Source of the DNA: an uncultured Acetatifactor sp.
Lineage (GTDB): Bacteria; Bacillota; Clostridia; Lachnospirales; Lachnospiraceae
Length of the DNA stretch: 62,824 bases
NCBI GenBank assembly: GCA_910589655.1
Contig: CAJUTJ010000049.1
Location: 1-62,824 of the forward strand
Direction of reading: 5' to 3'
This document shows, one piece after another, positions 42,884 through 50,999 of this stretch. Each line of letters begins with the position of its first letter. Positions within the stretch are counted from its first letter, which is position 1. Both the position numbers and the translations under genes were made by a program. The notes under the pieces were generated by a model. The model was not told the DNA's origin. It made no database searches and was given only the letters and a program-made list of their open reading frames with translations.

Positions 42884-43126
42884 ATGGCTACAAGTGAAGC
42901 ACAGGTTAACAACCTTGTAAACTTATTGGACGGTTACGCTACCAAGGGTGGACATCACCTCAATGTTAACGTACTGAACAGAGACACTCTGTTAGACGCT
43001 CAGAAGCATCCCGAGAACTATCCTCAGCTTACAATCCGTGTATCCGGATACGCAGTTAACTTTATTAAGTTAACTCCCGAACAGCAGGCTGATGTTATTT
43101 CCCGTACTTTCCACGAAGCAATTTAA
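42884..43126 (+). CDS. Stand-alone glycyl-radical domain of pyruvate formate-lyase
   Basis: An 80-residue protein equal to the C-terminal domain of PFL: LDGYATKGGHHLNVNVLNRDTLLDAQKHPENYPQLTIRVSGYAVNF. The radical-bearing residue is Gly55 in RVSGYAVNF. It resembles E. coli YfiD/GrcA, which repairs oxygen-damaged PFL, but here the main enzyme has no such domain, so this protein should be an essential subunit. A strong AAGGAGGATATC precedes the ATG, 96 nt after the small Cys protein. A terminator follows. Confidence 0.92.
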   Translation: MATSEAQVNNLVNLLDGYATKGGHHLNVNVLNRDTLLDAQKHPENYPQLTIRVSGYAVNFIKLTPEQQADVISRTFHEAI

Positions 43127-43150
43127 TCAAAGAGCATTTTTGTATCAGAA

Positions 43151-43187
43151 AAGCCCTTGCCTGACATTTCAGGCAGGGGCTTTTTTT
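43151..43187 (+). terminator. Rho-independent terminator of the PFL operon
   Basis: AAGCCCTTGCCTG (43151-43163) pairs with CAGGCAGGGGCTT (43170-43182), followed by TTTTTCC. This marks the end of the pflB, small-ORF and glycyl-radical transcript. Confidence 0.88.
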
Positions 43188-43237
43188 CCTCCGTCACATT
43201 CGTATTTTTTATCAGTCTCCATAAGGAGATTCCCTCT

Positions 43238-44056
43238 TCAGCAGATCGGGCGCTCCCACTCCGAGGAAACTCTACTGTCTTTCTTTAACAAATAGCGCTT
43301 TCGGTACTTCAACTGCACATAACGCAGGATACGCTTATAGTAGACAGGATTGCTGAGTCCTCCTACTATTCCGATAACCGGAATCCCTTGTACGAATTTA
43401 GCCAGCAGCATATCTACGGCAAAAGCATCCGCAGTTTTCCTGAGTTGTTCCTCAAAGCCGGCTGCCTGAAGGCAACATTTGAAAGCGAAAAAGCTGTCTA
43501 CCTCCTTATTAAGGCTCTCCCATTTCTCCCCATTTGATAAAGACGCTTCCAAAAGCTTTAAAATATACATTTTTTCTTCCTCAGACTCATAGGAGAATCC
43601 GTATTTTGTCGCAGTCTCATAAACCCCCCTTAAAATAACCGAGAGGAATAGTACGATATCGGGCAGCCCAATACCAAGAATCCCCAACCCCACACCCTCC
43701 ACTGTACTTGCCGCCAGATTCAGAAAGTTCACCCGTTCCGCATCCGCCTTCATGCGGCGCAGTTCTTTTTTCCCGCCCTTTAAGTCCACCGCATAGTTAT
43801 GAACCTTGAAATCTTTCTCCATTTCTTCTTTTGAATACGTCTTATCAATCAACGCGGTCCCTTTTTCAAAAATCAATTCAAATGCTTTACAGAAGGCCTT
43901 TTGGAGATGTGTATATATTTTATCCGGAATTTTATTTTCCAAAGCTTCCTTCCATTTTAGAGAACGATACTGTTCTGCCTGCTTTGCAAGCTTATCCTCC
44001 TCGCGCATAATACGATTCAGTTCCTTTTCTATTGGAGATTTCCTATCTACTTTCAT
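43238..44056 (-). CDS. EcsC family protein
   Basis: A 272-residue EcsC-domain protein. The family signature is in the middle: NLAASTVEGVGLGILGIGLPDIVLFLSVILRGVYETATKYGFSYESEEEKMYIL, then KFVQGIPVIGIVGGLSNPVYYKRILRYVQLKYRKRYLL near the end. EcsC proteins associate with membranes and are linked to secretion or proteolysis in Bacillus, but their mechanism is unknown. GGAGG precedes the ATG. It follows an unknown gene by 31 nt, and these leftward genes look like one operon. Confidence 0.88.
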   Translation of the reverse strand: MKVDRKSPIEKELNRIMREEDKLAKQAEQYRSLKWKEALENKIPDKIYTHLQKAFCKAFELIFEKGTALIDKTYSKEEMEKDFKVHNYAVDLKGGKKELRRMKADAERVNFLNLAASTVEGVGLGILGIGLPDIVLFLSVILRGVYETATKYGFSYESEEEKMYILKLLEASLSNGEKWESLNKEVDSFFAFKCCLQAAGFEEQLRKTADAFAVDMLLAKFVQGIPVIGIVGGLSNPVYYKRILRYVQLKYRKRYLLKKDSRVSSEWERPIC

Positions 44057-44087
44057 ATCAGCCTCCGCACCGTCTTACAGTATGCTA

Positions 44088-44891
44088 TTATTCCTTTACA
44101 AGAGATTTTAAATATCCTGCCACCGCATCCAGCAGCTCCTCTTCCAGTTCCGGCGAAAGCAGAATTTTTCTCTCGGAAGAACCTCTTTCCTCCACGATTT
44201 TTCCGGCAGTATCCTCCTGTAAATCAAAATTCTCTTCCTGCACAAAGACAAAATTCTTTAATTTTACACAGATTCCTCTTTCTTCCAAAACCTGTTCTGC
44301 CATCTGCAACAGCCTATATTTATTTTCCTCATTGTTCATAATGGAAATCAATGTCTTTTCCGTCACGTCAGGCGCCGCTTCCGCCGCAATCTCTGCCACA
44401 ATGCCTGCCCCCTCCGACGCCGCCTTCTGCAGCAGGCCGATTCCGCCGAACACAGACTTTTTTACAGCCTGATTTGCATATTCGCCGATTTTCTGCTTCA
44501 CCACATTGTTCTTCATAATGGCGGAATAATCGGCTTTAATATTCCGCCCGCTCAAGAACAGCTGCCCGCCGGAATCCTGCCCCATATAAATCTCACCGAT
44601 ACTAATATTTCTTCCCAGCTCGTCTTGTTGTAAAAGAGTATTTAATGCCTCCTGAATTTCCTGACAATATAAATTGGCAAAACCACACAGCAGCTGTCCT
44701 TTACACTTCTCATCCATCCGGTTCAAAATACCGGCAACTGCCGTCATGGATGCATCCTCCATCTTCAGCAGAAAACGGATTGCCAGATTTGATGTGTTCA
44801 TCTTTTTACACGTTTCTATAACACCGGGAAACAAATTTCGAAAGCTTTTTTCATACTGAATCTCGCCTATTGCGATCTCTGCATGTATCAT
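44088..44891 (-). CDS. Unknown protein upstream of the EcsC gene
   Basis: A 267-residue soluble-looking protein, not recognised. It starts MIHAEIAIGEIQYEKSFRNLFPGVIETC at 44891 (GGAAGGTGG upstream). Features include an Ala/Gly/Val-rich amphipathic stretch in the middle (SVFGGIGLLQKAASEGAGIVAEIAAEAAPDV), possibly membrane-active, and an acidic C-terminus (SPELEEELLDAVAGYL). Three genes in a row (this one, EcsC and the next) probably act together, perhaps at the membrane. Confidence 0.7.
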   Translation of the reverse strand: MIHAEIAIGEIQYEKSFRNLFPGVIETCKKMNTSNLAIRFLLKMEDASMTAVAGILNRMDEKCKGQLLCGFANLYCQEIQEALNTLLQQDELGRNISIGEIYMGQDSGGQLFLSGRNIKADYSAIMKNNVVKQKIGEYANQAVKKSVFGGIGLLQKAASEGAGIVAEIAAEAAPDVTEKTLISIMNNEENKYRLLQMAEQVLEERGICVKLKNFVFVQEENFDLQEDTAGKIVEERGSSERKILLSPELEEELLDAVAGYLKSLVKE

Positions 44892-44923
44892 GCACTGCCA
44901 CCTTCCTTTCTGTTCCTCCCTCA

Positions 44924-45373
44924 TTATATCATCTTTATAATACTTTTTATCGTCAAAGAAACCGATTCCGTTGTCAGTCGTAGTCCGTTAAAATCTATGG
45001 AATATGTCGGCTGTTGTACTACAGGCGGCACATCTGTTTTATCCGATGCTTGTGTTGTCTGCTGTTCTTCTGTTTGTAATGTCTGACGGTCTGGCGTTTG
45101 TGTTGTTTGCTGCTTTGTCGTCTGTACCGTGACGGGAAAAAAGACCCTTTTCAGTCTTTCGTAAGATAACACCTTCATTTCACCCAGTGCCTGAATAAAA
45201 TGTTTCCGTATTTCCATGAACAATGATTCCTGATCCGGCATAAAAGGCTGATTTTCCGTTTCCGGCAGAATCAATACTCCGGAAGCGGCTTCACATACGG
45301 CTTTCGCAAATGCCGCATTTAATTCGTTCAATGCCTGTTTCGCGGGACGCAGCGCTTTTTTTATCGCAATCAT
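44924..45373 (-). CDS. Unknown protein with Thr/Gln-rich linker
   Basis: A 149-residue protein. The N-terminal half is helical (IAIKKALRPAKQALNELNAAFAKAVCEAASGVLIL). The middle is a low-complexity run built from TTKQQTTQTPDRQTLQTEEQQTTQ. The C-terminus is hydrophobic (DFNGLRLTTESVSLTIKSIIKMI). A TATAAT box lies about 15 nt upstream of the ATG. There is no recognisable family. It is the first gene of the leftward EcsC cluster. Confidence 0.6.
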   Translation of the reverse strand: MIAIKKALRPAKQALNELNAAFAKAVCEAASGVLILPETENQPFMPDQESLFMEIRKHFIQALGEMKVLSYERLKRVFFPVTVQTTKQQTTQTPDRQTLQTEEQQTTQASDKTDVPPVVQQPTYSIDFNGLRLTTESVSLTIKSIIKMI

Positions 45374-45450
45374 ATTTATTAAATACTATTATAGAGTAGC
45401 ATATTTGCAAAAAATTGTCCATGATTACCTCCGGACGGTTATTTCCGCAC

Positions 45451-45473
45451 AAAAAAGCGCCGCCTGCGGCGCT
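45451..45473 (-). terminator. Terminator of the BceAB-like operon
   Basis: AGCGCCGC (45456-45463) and GCGGCGCT (45466-45473) form a GC-rich stem; read leftward it is followed by TTTTTTG. Confidence 0.8.
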
Positions 45474-45540
45474 TTTCACCCTCAAAAAACATTGGTTATC
45501 AGTTTTCGTTTTTCTTTTTGTTTTTGCCACGGCAGATCCC

Positions 45541-46215
45541 TTATGCCGACACAATCCTCCCGTCAGCCATTTCAATCACTCTGTCACATTGTGCCGCAAT
45601 ATCCTTGTCATGGGTCACAAGCAGTATCGTCTTATTTGCATTATGCGCATACTGAAGCAAGAACTTTATAATACTGTCCCCGGTTTTCGAATCTAACGCC
45701 CCGGTGGGTTCGTCTGCAAATAACATTTGAGGATTATTTACGATTGCCCTGACAATGGCTGTTCTCTGCTGTTCTCCTCCCGACATTTGGTTGGGAAACA
45801 GCTTTTTCTTCTGAGCCAGACCCACCCCCTGTATCCATTGATCCAATTTCTTTTCTTTGGTTTTGCTTTTCTTTGAAAAACAGAGGGGCATTCTGATATT
45901 CTCTTCGCATGTCAATTCCGGAATCAAATGATAATTTTGGAAAAGAATGCCGATGTTCTCATTGCGGAATTGTTCCTGTCCGGCTGTATTCATCTTGTAA
46001 AAATCCTTTCCCAACAGTTTCACCGATCCGCTGGTAGGCGCATCAATTCCGCTTATAATAGACAATAATGTGCTCTTCCCGCACCCGCTTTTGCCCACGA
46101 TGGCCGTAACCGTCCCCTCCTCCAGAGAAAAACAGATGTCTTTCAATATAATATTCCTCTGCCGGTCATTCTCTATTACTTTGCCCACATGATTTATTTC
46201 TATTATTTTTTGCAA
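45541..46215 (-). CDS. ABC transporter ATP-binding protein, BceA-like
   Basis: A 224-residue ATPase. Walker A is VGKSGCGKSTLLSIISG, the Q-loop is LFQNYHLIPELTCEENI, the signature is QMSGGEQQRTAIVRAI and Walker B is LLFADEPTGALD, with the H-loop LLVTHDKD. The short length and the NYHLIPELT segment fit the LolD/MacB/BceA group. The likely start is the TTG at 46215, which has AAAGGATG upstream. The permease gene is 37 nt upstream, giving a two-gene transporter. Confidence 0.92.
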   Translation of the reverse strand: MQKIIEINHVGKVIENDRQRNIILKDICFSLEEGTVTAIVGKSGCGKSTLLSIISGIDAPTSGSVKLLGKDFYKMNTAGQEQFRNENIGILFQNYHLIPELTCEENIRMPLCFSKKSKTKEKKLDQWIQGVGLAQKKKLFPNQMSGGEQQRTAIVRAIVNNPQMLFADEPTGALDSKTGDSIIKFLLQYAHNANKTILLVTHDKDIAAQCDRVIEMADGRIVSA

Positions 46216-46252
46216 AAAACCACATCCTTTCCCAATTCTATCCGTTTTGTCC

Positions 46253-48133
46253 TTATTCGTCCCTGATTACCTCCACCCTTGCACTTCTCGCGTTTGACAA
46301 TCCCGCCGCCTGACAACACAAAACTATAAAAATAACCGCTGACAATGTTGTCGCCGCCGTAATAGGGAGGGACATCGGAAAATGCTTTCTCAGCCCAAAG
46401 TAAAAATATATCTCGCCGCAAACCATAACGGTGAAGGACACTGCAAAAGATGAAATAAAAGCTATCATCATATATTCATAAAATATAACCTTCTGCGCTT
46501 TGGCAAAGGACGCCCCGAACACTCTATAAAGGTACATTTCGGTTCGCCTGCCTGTCAGATCACTTCGGATCACCGTATAAAATATTGCGGAAGTCACCAG
46601 CATAATCATTCCCACCACCAAAATCAGGATATCCAGATAATCCGACATCATCTGCTTTAACTCATCAATCAATTTGGATGCCGATTCCATATGACAGGGC
46701 AGACTCTCCAGCATTTTTTCTACTTCCTGCTCTTTTCCCGCAGATAAGTCCGTCAAAAAAACAGCGCTCCATGAGTTATCAATGTCTAAATTCCAGTCTG
46801 CTTTATTTATAATAAAATTGTAATTGACCAGACTCAGATACTGATTGTCCGTCAGATAGCCGATACATTCCACACTACTGCCAAATGAATCTGTTTTTTT
46901 GCCCTCCTCGATATTACAGCGGGACGCAAAATAGTTTTCCACGAGAATACTGTTTTCCGGTACATAAAAATGCAGATTATTGTCTGTCTGCTTCTCAATA
47001 ACCAGCGCCCGGAATTTTCCCTCTTCGCCATCCATATGATATAGCTGTGAGTAATTCATTAACTTGGAATACCCGAAAGTATACGGAATACCTTGTTCAT
47101 CCAGACAGCTTTTTACTTGTTCCTTCTGCTCAAATTCATCTACACGGATCAGCGCCGTATATCCCATATTATCCCGATATGCGCTGCGCAGCATGTCACC
47201 GATGTTAAATCCCACATTTGCCGCAAAGCAAAGAAAGATCGTGCCGATTGATATTACAATGGACAATAACGCATCCCGTTGATTCCTGCTGCACAAAAAG
47301 CAAAAGCTCAGATCTATTACACTACATATTTTCTTATTTTTTCTATGCTTTTTGGTATATACGCCAAAAATGAAATGAAACACCGCAAATAAGAAAGCAG
47401 ACAGAAGACCGGCCAGCAATCCTATGACAAATAAATGCTTCTTTTTCACATGAAACACCAGAAGGGAAAACAACAAGATTCCACACAGCTCTGCCGCCAA
47501 TACATACCGGGCGCCATGCCCTTCCCCTCGTCCCTTTCTTTGGTACAGAGCCTCCACAGCGGGTTTTTCCGCCATCCTGAAATCAATAGATAAATTACCG
47601 AAAAAAAGCAGAAATGCTATCAGCCCAAGAGTCGTACAAAATACCGTAACCCCGGAGGTAGAAAAAAAAGTCAAGGAAATCTCCGTCTTTAAAATCTTTA
47701 GCGCAAAGTGCAAAAACAGCAGATATCCTCCCACATAGCCCGAAAGAGATGACATAAACGCATAGACGGCCGCATCCAGCAATGCCTTCACTGCCAAATC
47801 CTTTTTCCCCATTCCGAAAATGTGCATCATGACAATGGACTTCTCGGAAGCTTTGTTCCGAAATCCGATAAGAATCACCCCTCCTGCTGCCCCTATGAAA
47901 ACAGCCGCCGCTGCAATGATTCCGAGAATATTCTCCGCACTCTGATATGCAAACTCCACATGATCTGCAAATCCTGCCTGTTCCATTTGGCTTTGGAACA
48001 AATATGTATTATTTTTCTGAACAAATAAAACCATGGAAATAGCGGCTGCCAATAAAGTAAACAGCAAAAATATAATGATATTTTCCGGCATTTTCTTTCG
48101 ATATAACTTTAAAAACAACGCTTCTTTTCTCAT
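46253..48133 (-). CDS. FtsX-type permease with BceB topology
   Basis: A 626-residue permease. I count ten membrane helices: one at the N-terminus (IIIFLLFTLLAAAISMVLFV), six more before residue 320, then an extracellular domain of about 190 residues, and three at the end carrying the FtsX domain (LDILILVVGMIMLVTSAIFY). A large extracellular loop between helices 7 and 8 is the hallmark of BceB antimicrobial-peptide transporters. The ATG at 48133 follows AGGTGG. No BceRS two-component genes are adjacent. The membrane-tethered XRE gene upstream is the obvious candidate regulator. Confidence 0.85.
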   Translation of the reverse strand: MRKEALFLKLYRKKMPENIIIFLLFTLLAAAISMVLFVQKNNTYLFQSQMEQAGFADHVEFAYQSAENILGIIAAAAVFIGAAGGVILIGFRNKASEKSIVMMHIFGMGKKDLAVKALLDAAVYAFMSSLSGYVGGYLLFLHFALKILKTEISLTFFSTSGVTVFCTTLGLIAFLLFFGNLSIDFRMAEKPAVEALYQRKGRGEGHGARYVLAAELCGILLFSLLVFHVKKKHLFVIGLLAGLLSAFLFAVFHFIFGVYTKKHRKNKKICSVIDLSFCFLCSRNQRDALLSIVISIGTIFLCFAANVGFNIGDMLRSAYRDNMGYTALIRVDEFEQKEQVKSCLDEQGIPYTFGYSKLMNYSQLYHMDGEEGKFRALVIEKQTDNNLHFYVPENSILVENYFASRCNIEEGKKTDSFGSSVECIGYLTDNQYLSLVNYNFIINKADWNLDIDNSWSAVFLTDLSAGKEQEVEKMLESLPCHMESASKLIDELKQMMSDYLDILILVVGMIMLVTSAIFYTVIRSDLTGRRTEMYLYRVFGASFAKAQKVIFYEYMMIAFISSFAVSFTVMVCGEIYFYFGLRKHFPMSLPITAATTLSAVIFIVLCCQAAGLSNARSARVEVIRDE

Positions 48134-48208
48134 TCTTATACCCACCTGCGCGCTGCGGCGCGCACTCTATTCAATAATTGAATACGCTTTTTATTCAACC
48201 TTATCAGA

Positions 48209-48540
48209 CATGCCGACGCAGCCGGCACAAACAATCAATGAATCGGTGCAAGGCCGGAAGAATCGCGCCAGCGATTCTTCGAGGAATGACTTAGTTTCTC
48301 TTAGGTTGGGTACAAAGAGGGGGTGTTTACACACCCTCTTTCCAACCTTAGAGAAACTTCATTCCTTTCACACTTCCAGACATGCCGCCATCGGCGGCAC
48401 AAACAATTTATGAACTGGTGCAAGGCCGGAAGAACGCTGCTCTTGCGTTCTTCCCGGAATGATTTAGATTTTCTTAGGTTGGGTACAAAGAGGGGGTGTT
48501 TACACACCCTCTTTCCAACCTTAGAAAATCTTCATTCCGT
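48209..48540. repeat. Two tandem 172-bp structured units
   Basis: Two copies (from 48209 and from 48381) each start with CATGCCG...CGGCACAAACAAT, pass through GGTGCAAGGCCGGAAGAA and a short hairpin, and end in a long stem-loop (48283-48365 and 48456-48538). The stem arms differ between copies but stay paired: AGTTTCTC/GAGAAACT in unit 1 and AGATTTTC/GAAAATCT in unit 2. The loop side GAGGGGGTGT/ACACCCTC is constant. They fill the gap between the XRE gene and the permease. Confidence 0.8.
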
Positions 48541-49284
48541 TCACACTTTCCGCTGCAGACGGTAAAGCACAGGAATCAACAACAAATCTAAAAGAACACT
48601 GTACCAAATTGTGACCAGCTGAACGGAAAGTTTCCTATAGACCTCTTCCGTTTCCGATGCCGTGGAAAGCATAAGTATCACCTGCCCTACGAAAATGAAT
48701 GCCCCTACCAGAAGATTTAAAACGAGCGTAATTTTCACTGCTCCCGCCGACCCGCGAAGCTGCTCTTCCCCCGCCTCTGCCTTTCCAAAGCAAATAATAA
48801 ATGCCTTTACAAAAGGAATCACGGCTCCGGCCAAAACCAAAATGACCAATACGATTCCTATAATGAAGAAAAGCGAAGGAATATCAATAAAGGCAATGAT
48901 ATCACTCAGCCCATAAAAATACATGGATGTGGCATATAACCCGATAAGAATTGCGGCAAAACCTGCTGCCAGACATATCACCACAATCTTGGAACTCTTT
49001 TTCTGCTCGCTGCTCTCTTCCATGAGATCTCTAATATTTTCTTCTGCCCGGTCGGAATAGTATTCCTCCTGTATATCCTCTCCGGAGAAGAATTCATTCA
49101 TAGTGATTTGAAGAGTTCTGCACAATTCTTCCATGACCATACTGTCCGGAATACTCTTTCCCCTCTCCCATTTGGAAACGGCTTTGTCCGTTATCCCCAC
49201 CTGTTCTGCAAGCTGTTTTTGTGTCATTCCCATTTGCTTTCTTTTCTCGGCAATATATTTACCTGTTTTCTCTTGATTCAACAT
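48541..49284 (-). CDS. XRE-type regulator with membrane domain
   Basis: A 247-residue protein. Residues 8-62 are a classic helix-turn-helix (IAEKRKQMGMTQKQLAEQVGITDKAVSKWERGKSIPD). After an acidic linker (EEYYSDRAEENIRDLMEESSEQ), the second half has four membrane helices (IVVICLAAGFAAILIGLYAT and following). Such membrane-bound one-component regulators often control a neighbouring transporter. Here the BceAB-like genes lie downstream on the same strand after the structured repeats. GGAGG precedes the ATG. Confidence 0.87.
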   Translation of the reverse strand: MLNQEKTGKYIAEKRKQMGMTQKQLAEQVGITDKAVSKWERGKSIPDSMVMEELCRTLQITMNEFFSGEDIQEEYYSDRAEENIRDLMEESSEQKKSSKIVVICLAAGFAAILIGLYATSMYFYGLSDIIAFIDIPSLFFIIGIVLVILVLAGAVIPFVKAFIICFGKAEAGEEQLRGSAGAVKITLVLNLLVGAFIFVGQVILMLSTASETEEVYRKLSVQLVTIWYSVLLDLLLIPVLYRLQRKV

Positions 49285-49484
49285 AGCTACCTCCTTAGAG
49301 CCACTCTATCATTTTCTATGGCAGAATACCACCGACCTGCGGTAGACTCACCATTCTACCGATTCTACTCCTATTAAAGTATACCATAAACCGGAAGAAG
49401 ACCTGTAACATTCCGTCCCTTACCGCTATACCGCCTTATCTCCAAGACCATTCATCTATACAATTCACCGCGTTACTCCCCATT

Positions 49485-49520
49485 CCGTTCACAGCGGCAT
49501 TTACACCAAAACCGCTGAAC
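49485..49520 (+). repeat. Old MITE fragment
   Basis: CCGTTCACAGCGGCATTTAC and CTGAACAGCGATTCC are decayed left-half sequence of the GTTAC family. Otherwise the DNA between the XRE gene (49285) and 49600 is featureless. Confidence 0.4.
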
Positions 49521-49606
49521 AGCGATTCCCCGCATCTCTATTCCTGTCCGCATCGTTGTCGCCGGTGAGACGATGCCGCCGCATCGCCTCCCTCCTCCGC
49601 CTTGCA

Positions 49607-49739
49607 GTTACCGTTCACTTCGTTCACAGCAACCTATGCACAGAAATCGCAAAACAGCGATTTCGCGCATGTCTGTCTCGGGTTTATCACGCAGAAACAG
49701 CGTGAAAACACCTCGCGGCGACAGCGAGTAAGCAGTAAC
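49607..49739 (+). repeat. MITE-like repeat, 133-bp form, upstream of pflA
   Basis: Left end GTTACCGTTCAC, right end GAGTAAGCAGTAAC. Flanks GCCTTGCA (49599-49606) and GCCTTGCA (49740-49747) are identical 8-mers. The first internal hairpin reads GAAATCGC/GCGATTTC, a compensated variant of the GAAACCGC/GCGGTTTC stem in other copies. It ends about 60 bp before the pflA promoter. Confidence 0.92.
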
Positions 49740-49798
49740 GCCTTGCAGGCCGAAAATTTATGCAAGTCTCCGAAAGACTTTTCATTTTATAAGGTTTC

Positions 49799-49835
49799 TG
49801 GTATAATAAATCCGTATGCAAGACAGAAAGCGGCC
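49799..49835 (+). promoter_or_regulatory. pflA promoter cassette related to the 59344 repeats
   Basis: TGGTATAAT (extended -10, 49799-49807) starts a 37-bp stretch that matches positions 59350-59386 at 31 of 37 bases, including the block CAAGACAG(A/G)AAG and GGCC. A hairpin (AAGTCT/AGACTT near 49773-49790) lies just upstream. The start of pflA follows about 75 bp downstream. Confidence 0.6.
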
Positions 49836-49909
49836 AAACGGCTCTTTCAACCATATGCGGTGAATACACCGGACATATGGCAGCACAATTCTGGAAGGAG
49901 ATGCTATTT

Positions 49910-50665
49910 ATGCAAGGCAGAATTCATTCATTGGAAAGTTTCGGCACCGTAGACGGCCCCGGAACGAGATTTGTCGTATTTGTACAAGGATGCCCCATGC
50001 GCTGTGCCTATTGCCATAACCCGGACACTTGGGAAATGAACGGCGGCACTCTGATGGAGCCCTCTTACATTATCGAACAGTACGAAAGAAACAGCGCTTT
50101 TTATGTCAACGGCGGCGGACTTACCGTTACCGGCGGAGAACCGCTGATGCAGATAGATTTTTTAATTGATTTGTTCACTCTGGCAAAGAAACGCAATATT
50201 CACACCTGCATTGATTCTTCCGGTATTGCCTACAATCCGGAGAATGCCGCCCAACGTGAAAAGCTGGACAAGCTTATGGAGCTTACCGACCTTGTAATGC
50301 TGGATATCAAACATATTGATCCGGAAAAACATAAGGATTTGACACAGCAGTCCAACACAAATATCTTGAAATTTGCGGAATATCTTAACGAGAAACAGAT
50401 AGATATGTGGATCCGCCATGTGGTAGTTCCCGGAATAACGGACGATGACAAATACCTCTTTGATCTGGGATACTTTATAGGACAATTCAACAATTTAAAA
50501 GCACTTGACGTACTTCCTTACCACACCATGGGAGAGGCAAAATATGAGAAGCTCGGTATGGAGTATAAGCTGGCAGGCGTCCCCGCCATGGACAAAAATG
50601 TTCTCTTGGACAAAAAGCAGGTTATTTTAAACGGCATTAAGAAAAGGCGGGCGGAGCTGAAATAA
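49910..50665 (+). CDS. pflA: Pyruvate formate-lyase-activating enzyme
   Basis: Radical SAM enzyme that creates the glycyl radical on PFL. The [4Fe-4S] motif is CPMRCAYCHNPDTW (Cys 28, 32 and 35), with the SAM-binding GGGLTVTGGEPLMQ and the later DIKHIDPEKH and RHVVVPGITDDDKY blocks. Length 251. The ATG at 49910 follows GGAGATGCTATTT. In this genome its target would be the separate 80-residue glycyl-radical protein rather than PFL itself. It lies 6.8 kb from the PFL operon and is followed by a ferredoxin. Confidence 0.95.
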   Translation: MQGRIHSLESFGTVDGPGTRFVVFVQGCPMRCAYCHNPDTWEMNGGTLMEPSYIIEQYERNSAFYVNGGGLTVTGGEPLMQIDFLIDLFTLAKKRNIHTCIDSSGIAYNPENAAQREKLDKLMELTDLVMLDIKHIDPEKHKDLTQQSNTNILKFAEYLNEKQIDMWIRHVVVPGITDDDKYLFDLGYFIGQFNNLKALDVLPYHTMGEAKYEKLGMEYKLAGVPAMDKNVLLDKKQVILNGIKKRRAELK

Positions 50666-50746
50666 GTCTTGTAATTTCACACCTTTTATATTACAATAGA
50701 TACAGTTATTGATAAATTTCTATCAGACATTAAGGAGGATATTATT

Positions 50747-50917
50747 ATGGCATATTCAATTGGTGATGCTTGTGTAGCTTGCGGCGCATGTGAGGCTCAG
50801 TGTCCTGTAGGCGCTATCAGCATGGGGGACGGCAAATTTGAAATTGATCCCGAAAAGTGCATTGACTGCGGTTCCTGTGCAGGTGCATGCCCTACCGGTG
50901 CAATTTCCCAAGCTTAA
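50747..50917 (+). CDS. 2[4Fe-4S] ferredoxin
   Basis: A 56-residue clostridial-type ferredoxin. Both cluster motifs are complete: CVACGACEAQCP and CIDCGSCAGACP, with the usual pseudo-twofold repeat (VGAISMGDG, TGAISQA). A strong AAGGAGG precedes the ATG at 50747. It follows pflA by 81 nt and may supply the electrons needed for the activase's [4Fe-4S] cluster, or serve general fermentative electron transfer. A terminator follows. Confidence 0.95.
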   Translation: MAYSIGDACVACGACEAQCPVGAISMGDGKFEIDPEKCIDCGSCAGACPTGAISQA

Positions 50918-50970
50918 TGAAATGTGCGGTACTGCGGAAATTCCGGAATAAACATATGAAATAAACCTTG

Positions 50971-50999
50971 AAAGGCACTTCAAAAAAAGAAGTGCCTTT
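50971..50999. terminator. Bidirectional terminator after the ferredoxin
   Basis: AAAGGCACTTC (50971-50981) and GAAGTGCCTTT (50989-50999) form an 11-bp stem followed by TCTTTTTTT. It overlaps the stop codon region of the convergent MerR-like gene. Confidence 0.88.
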
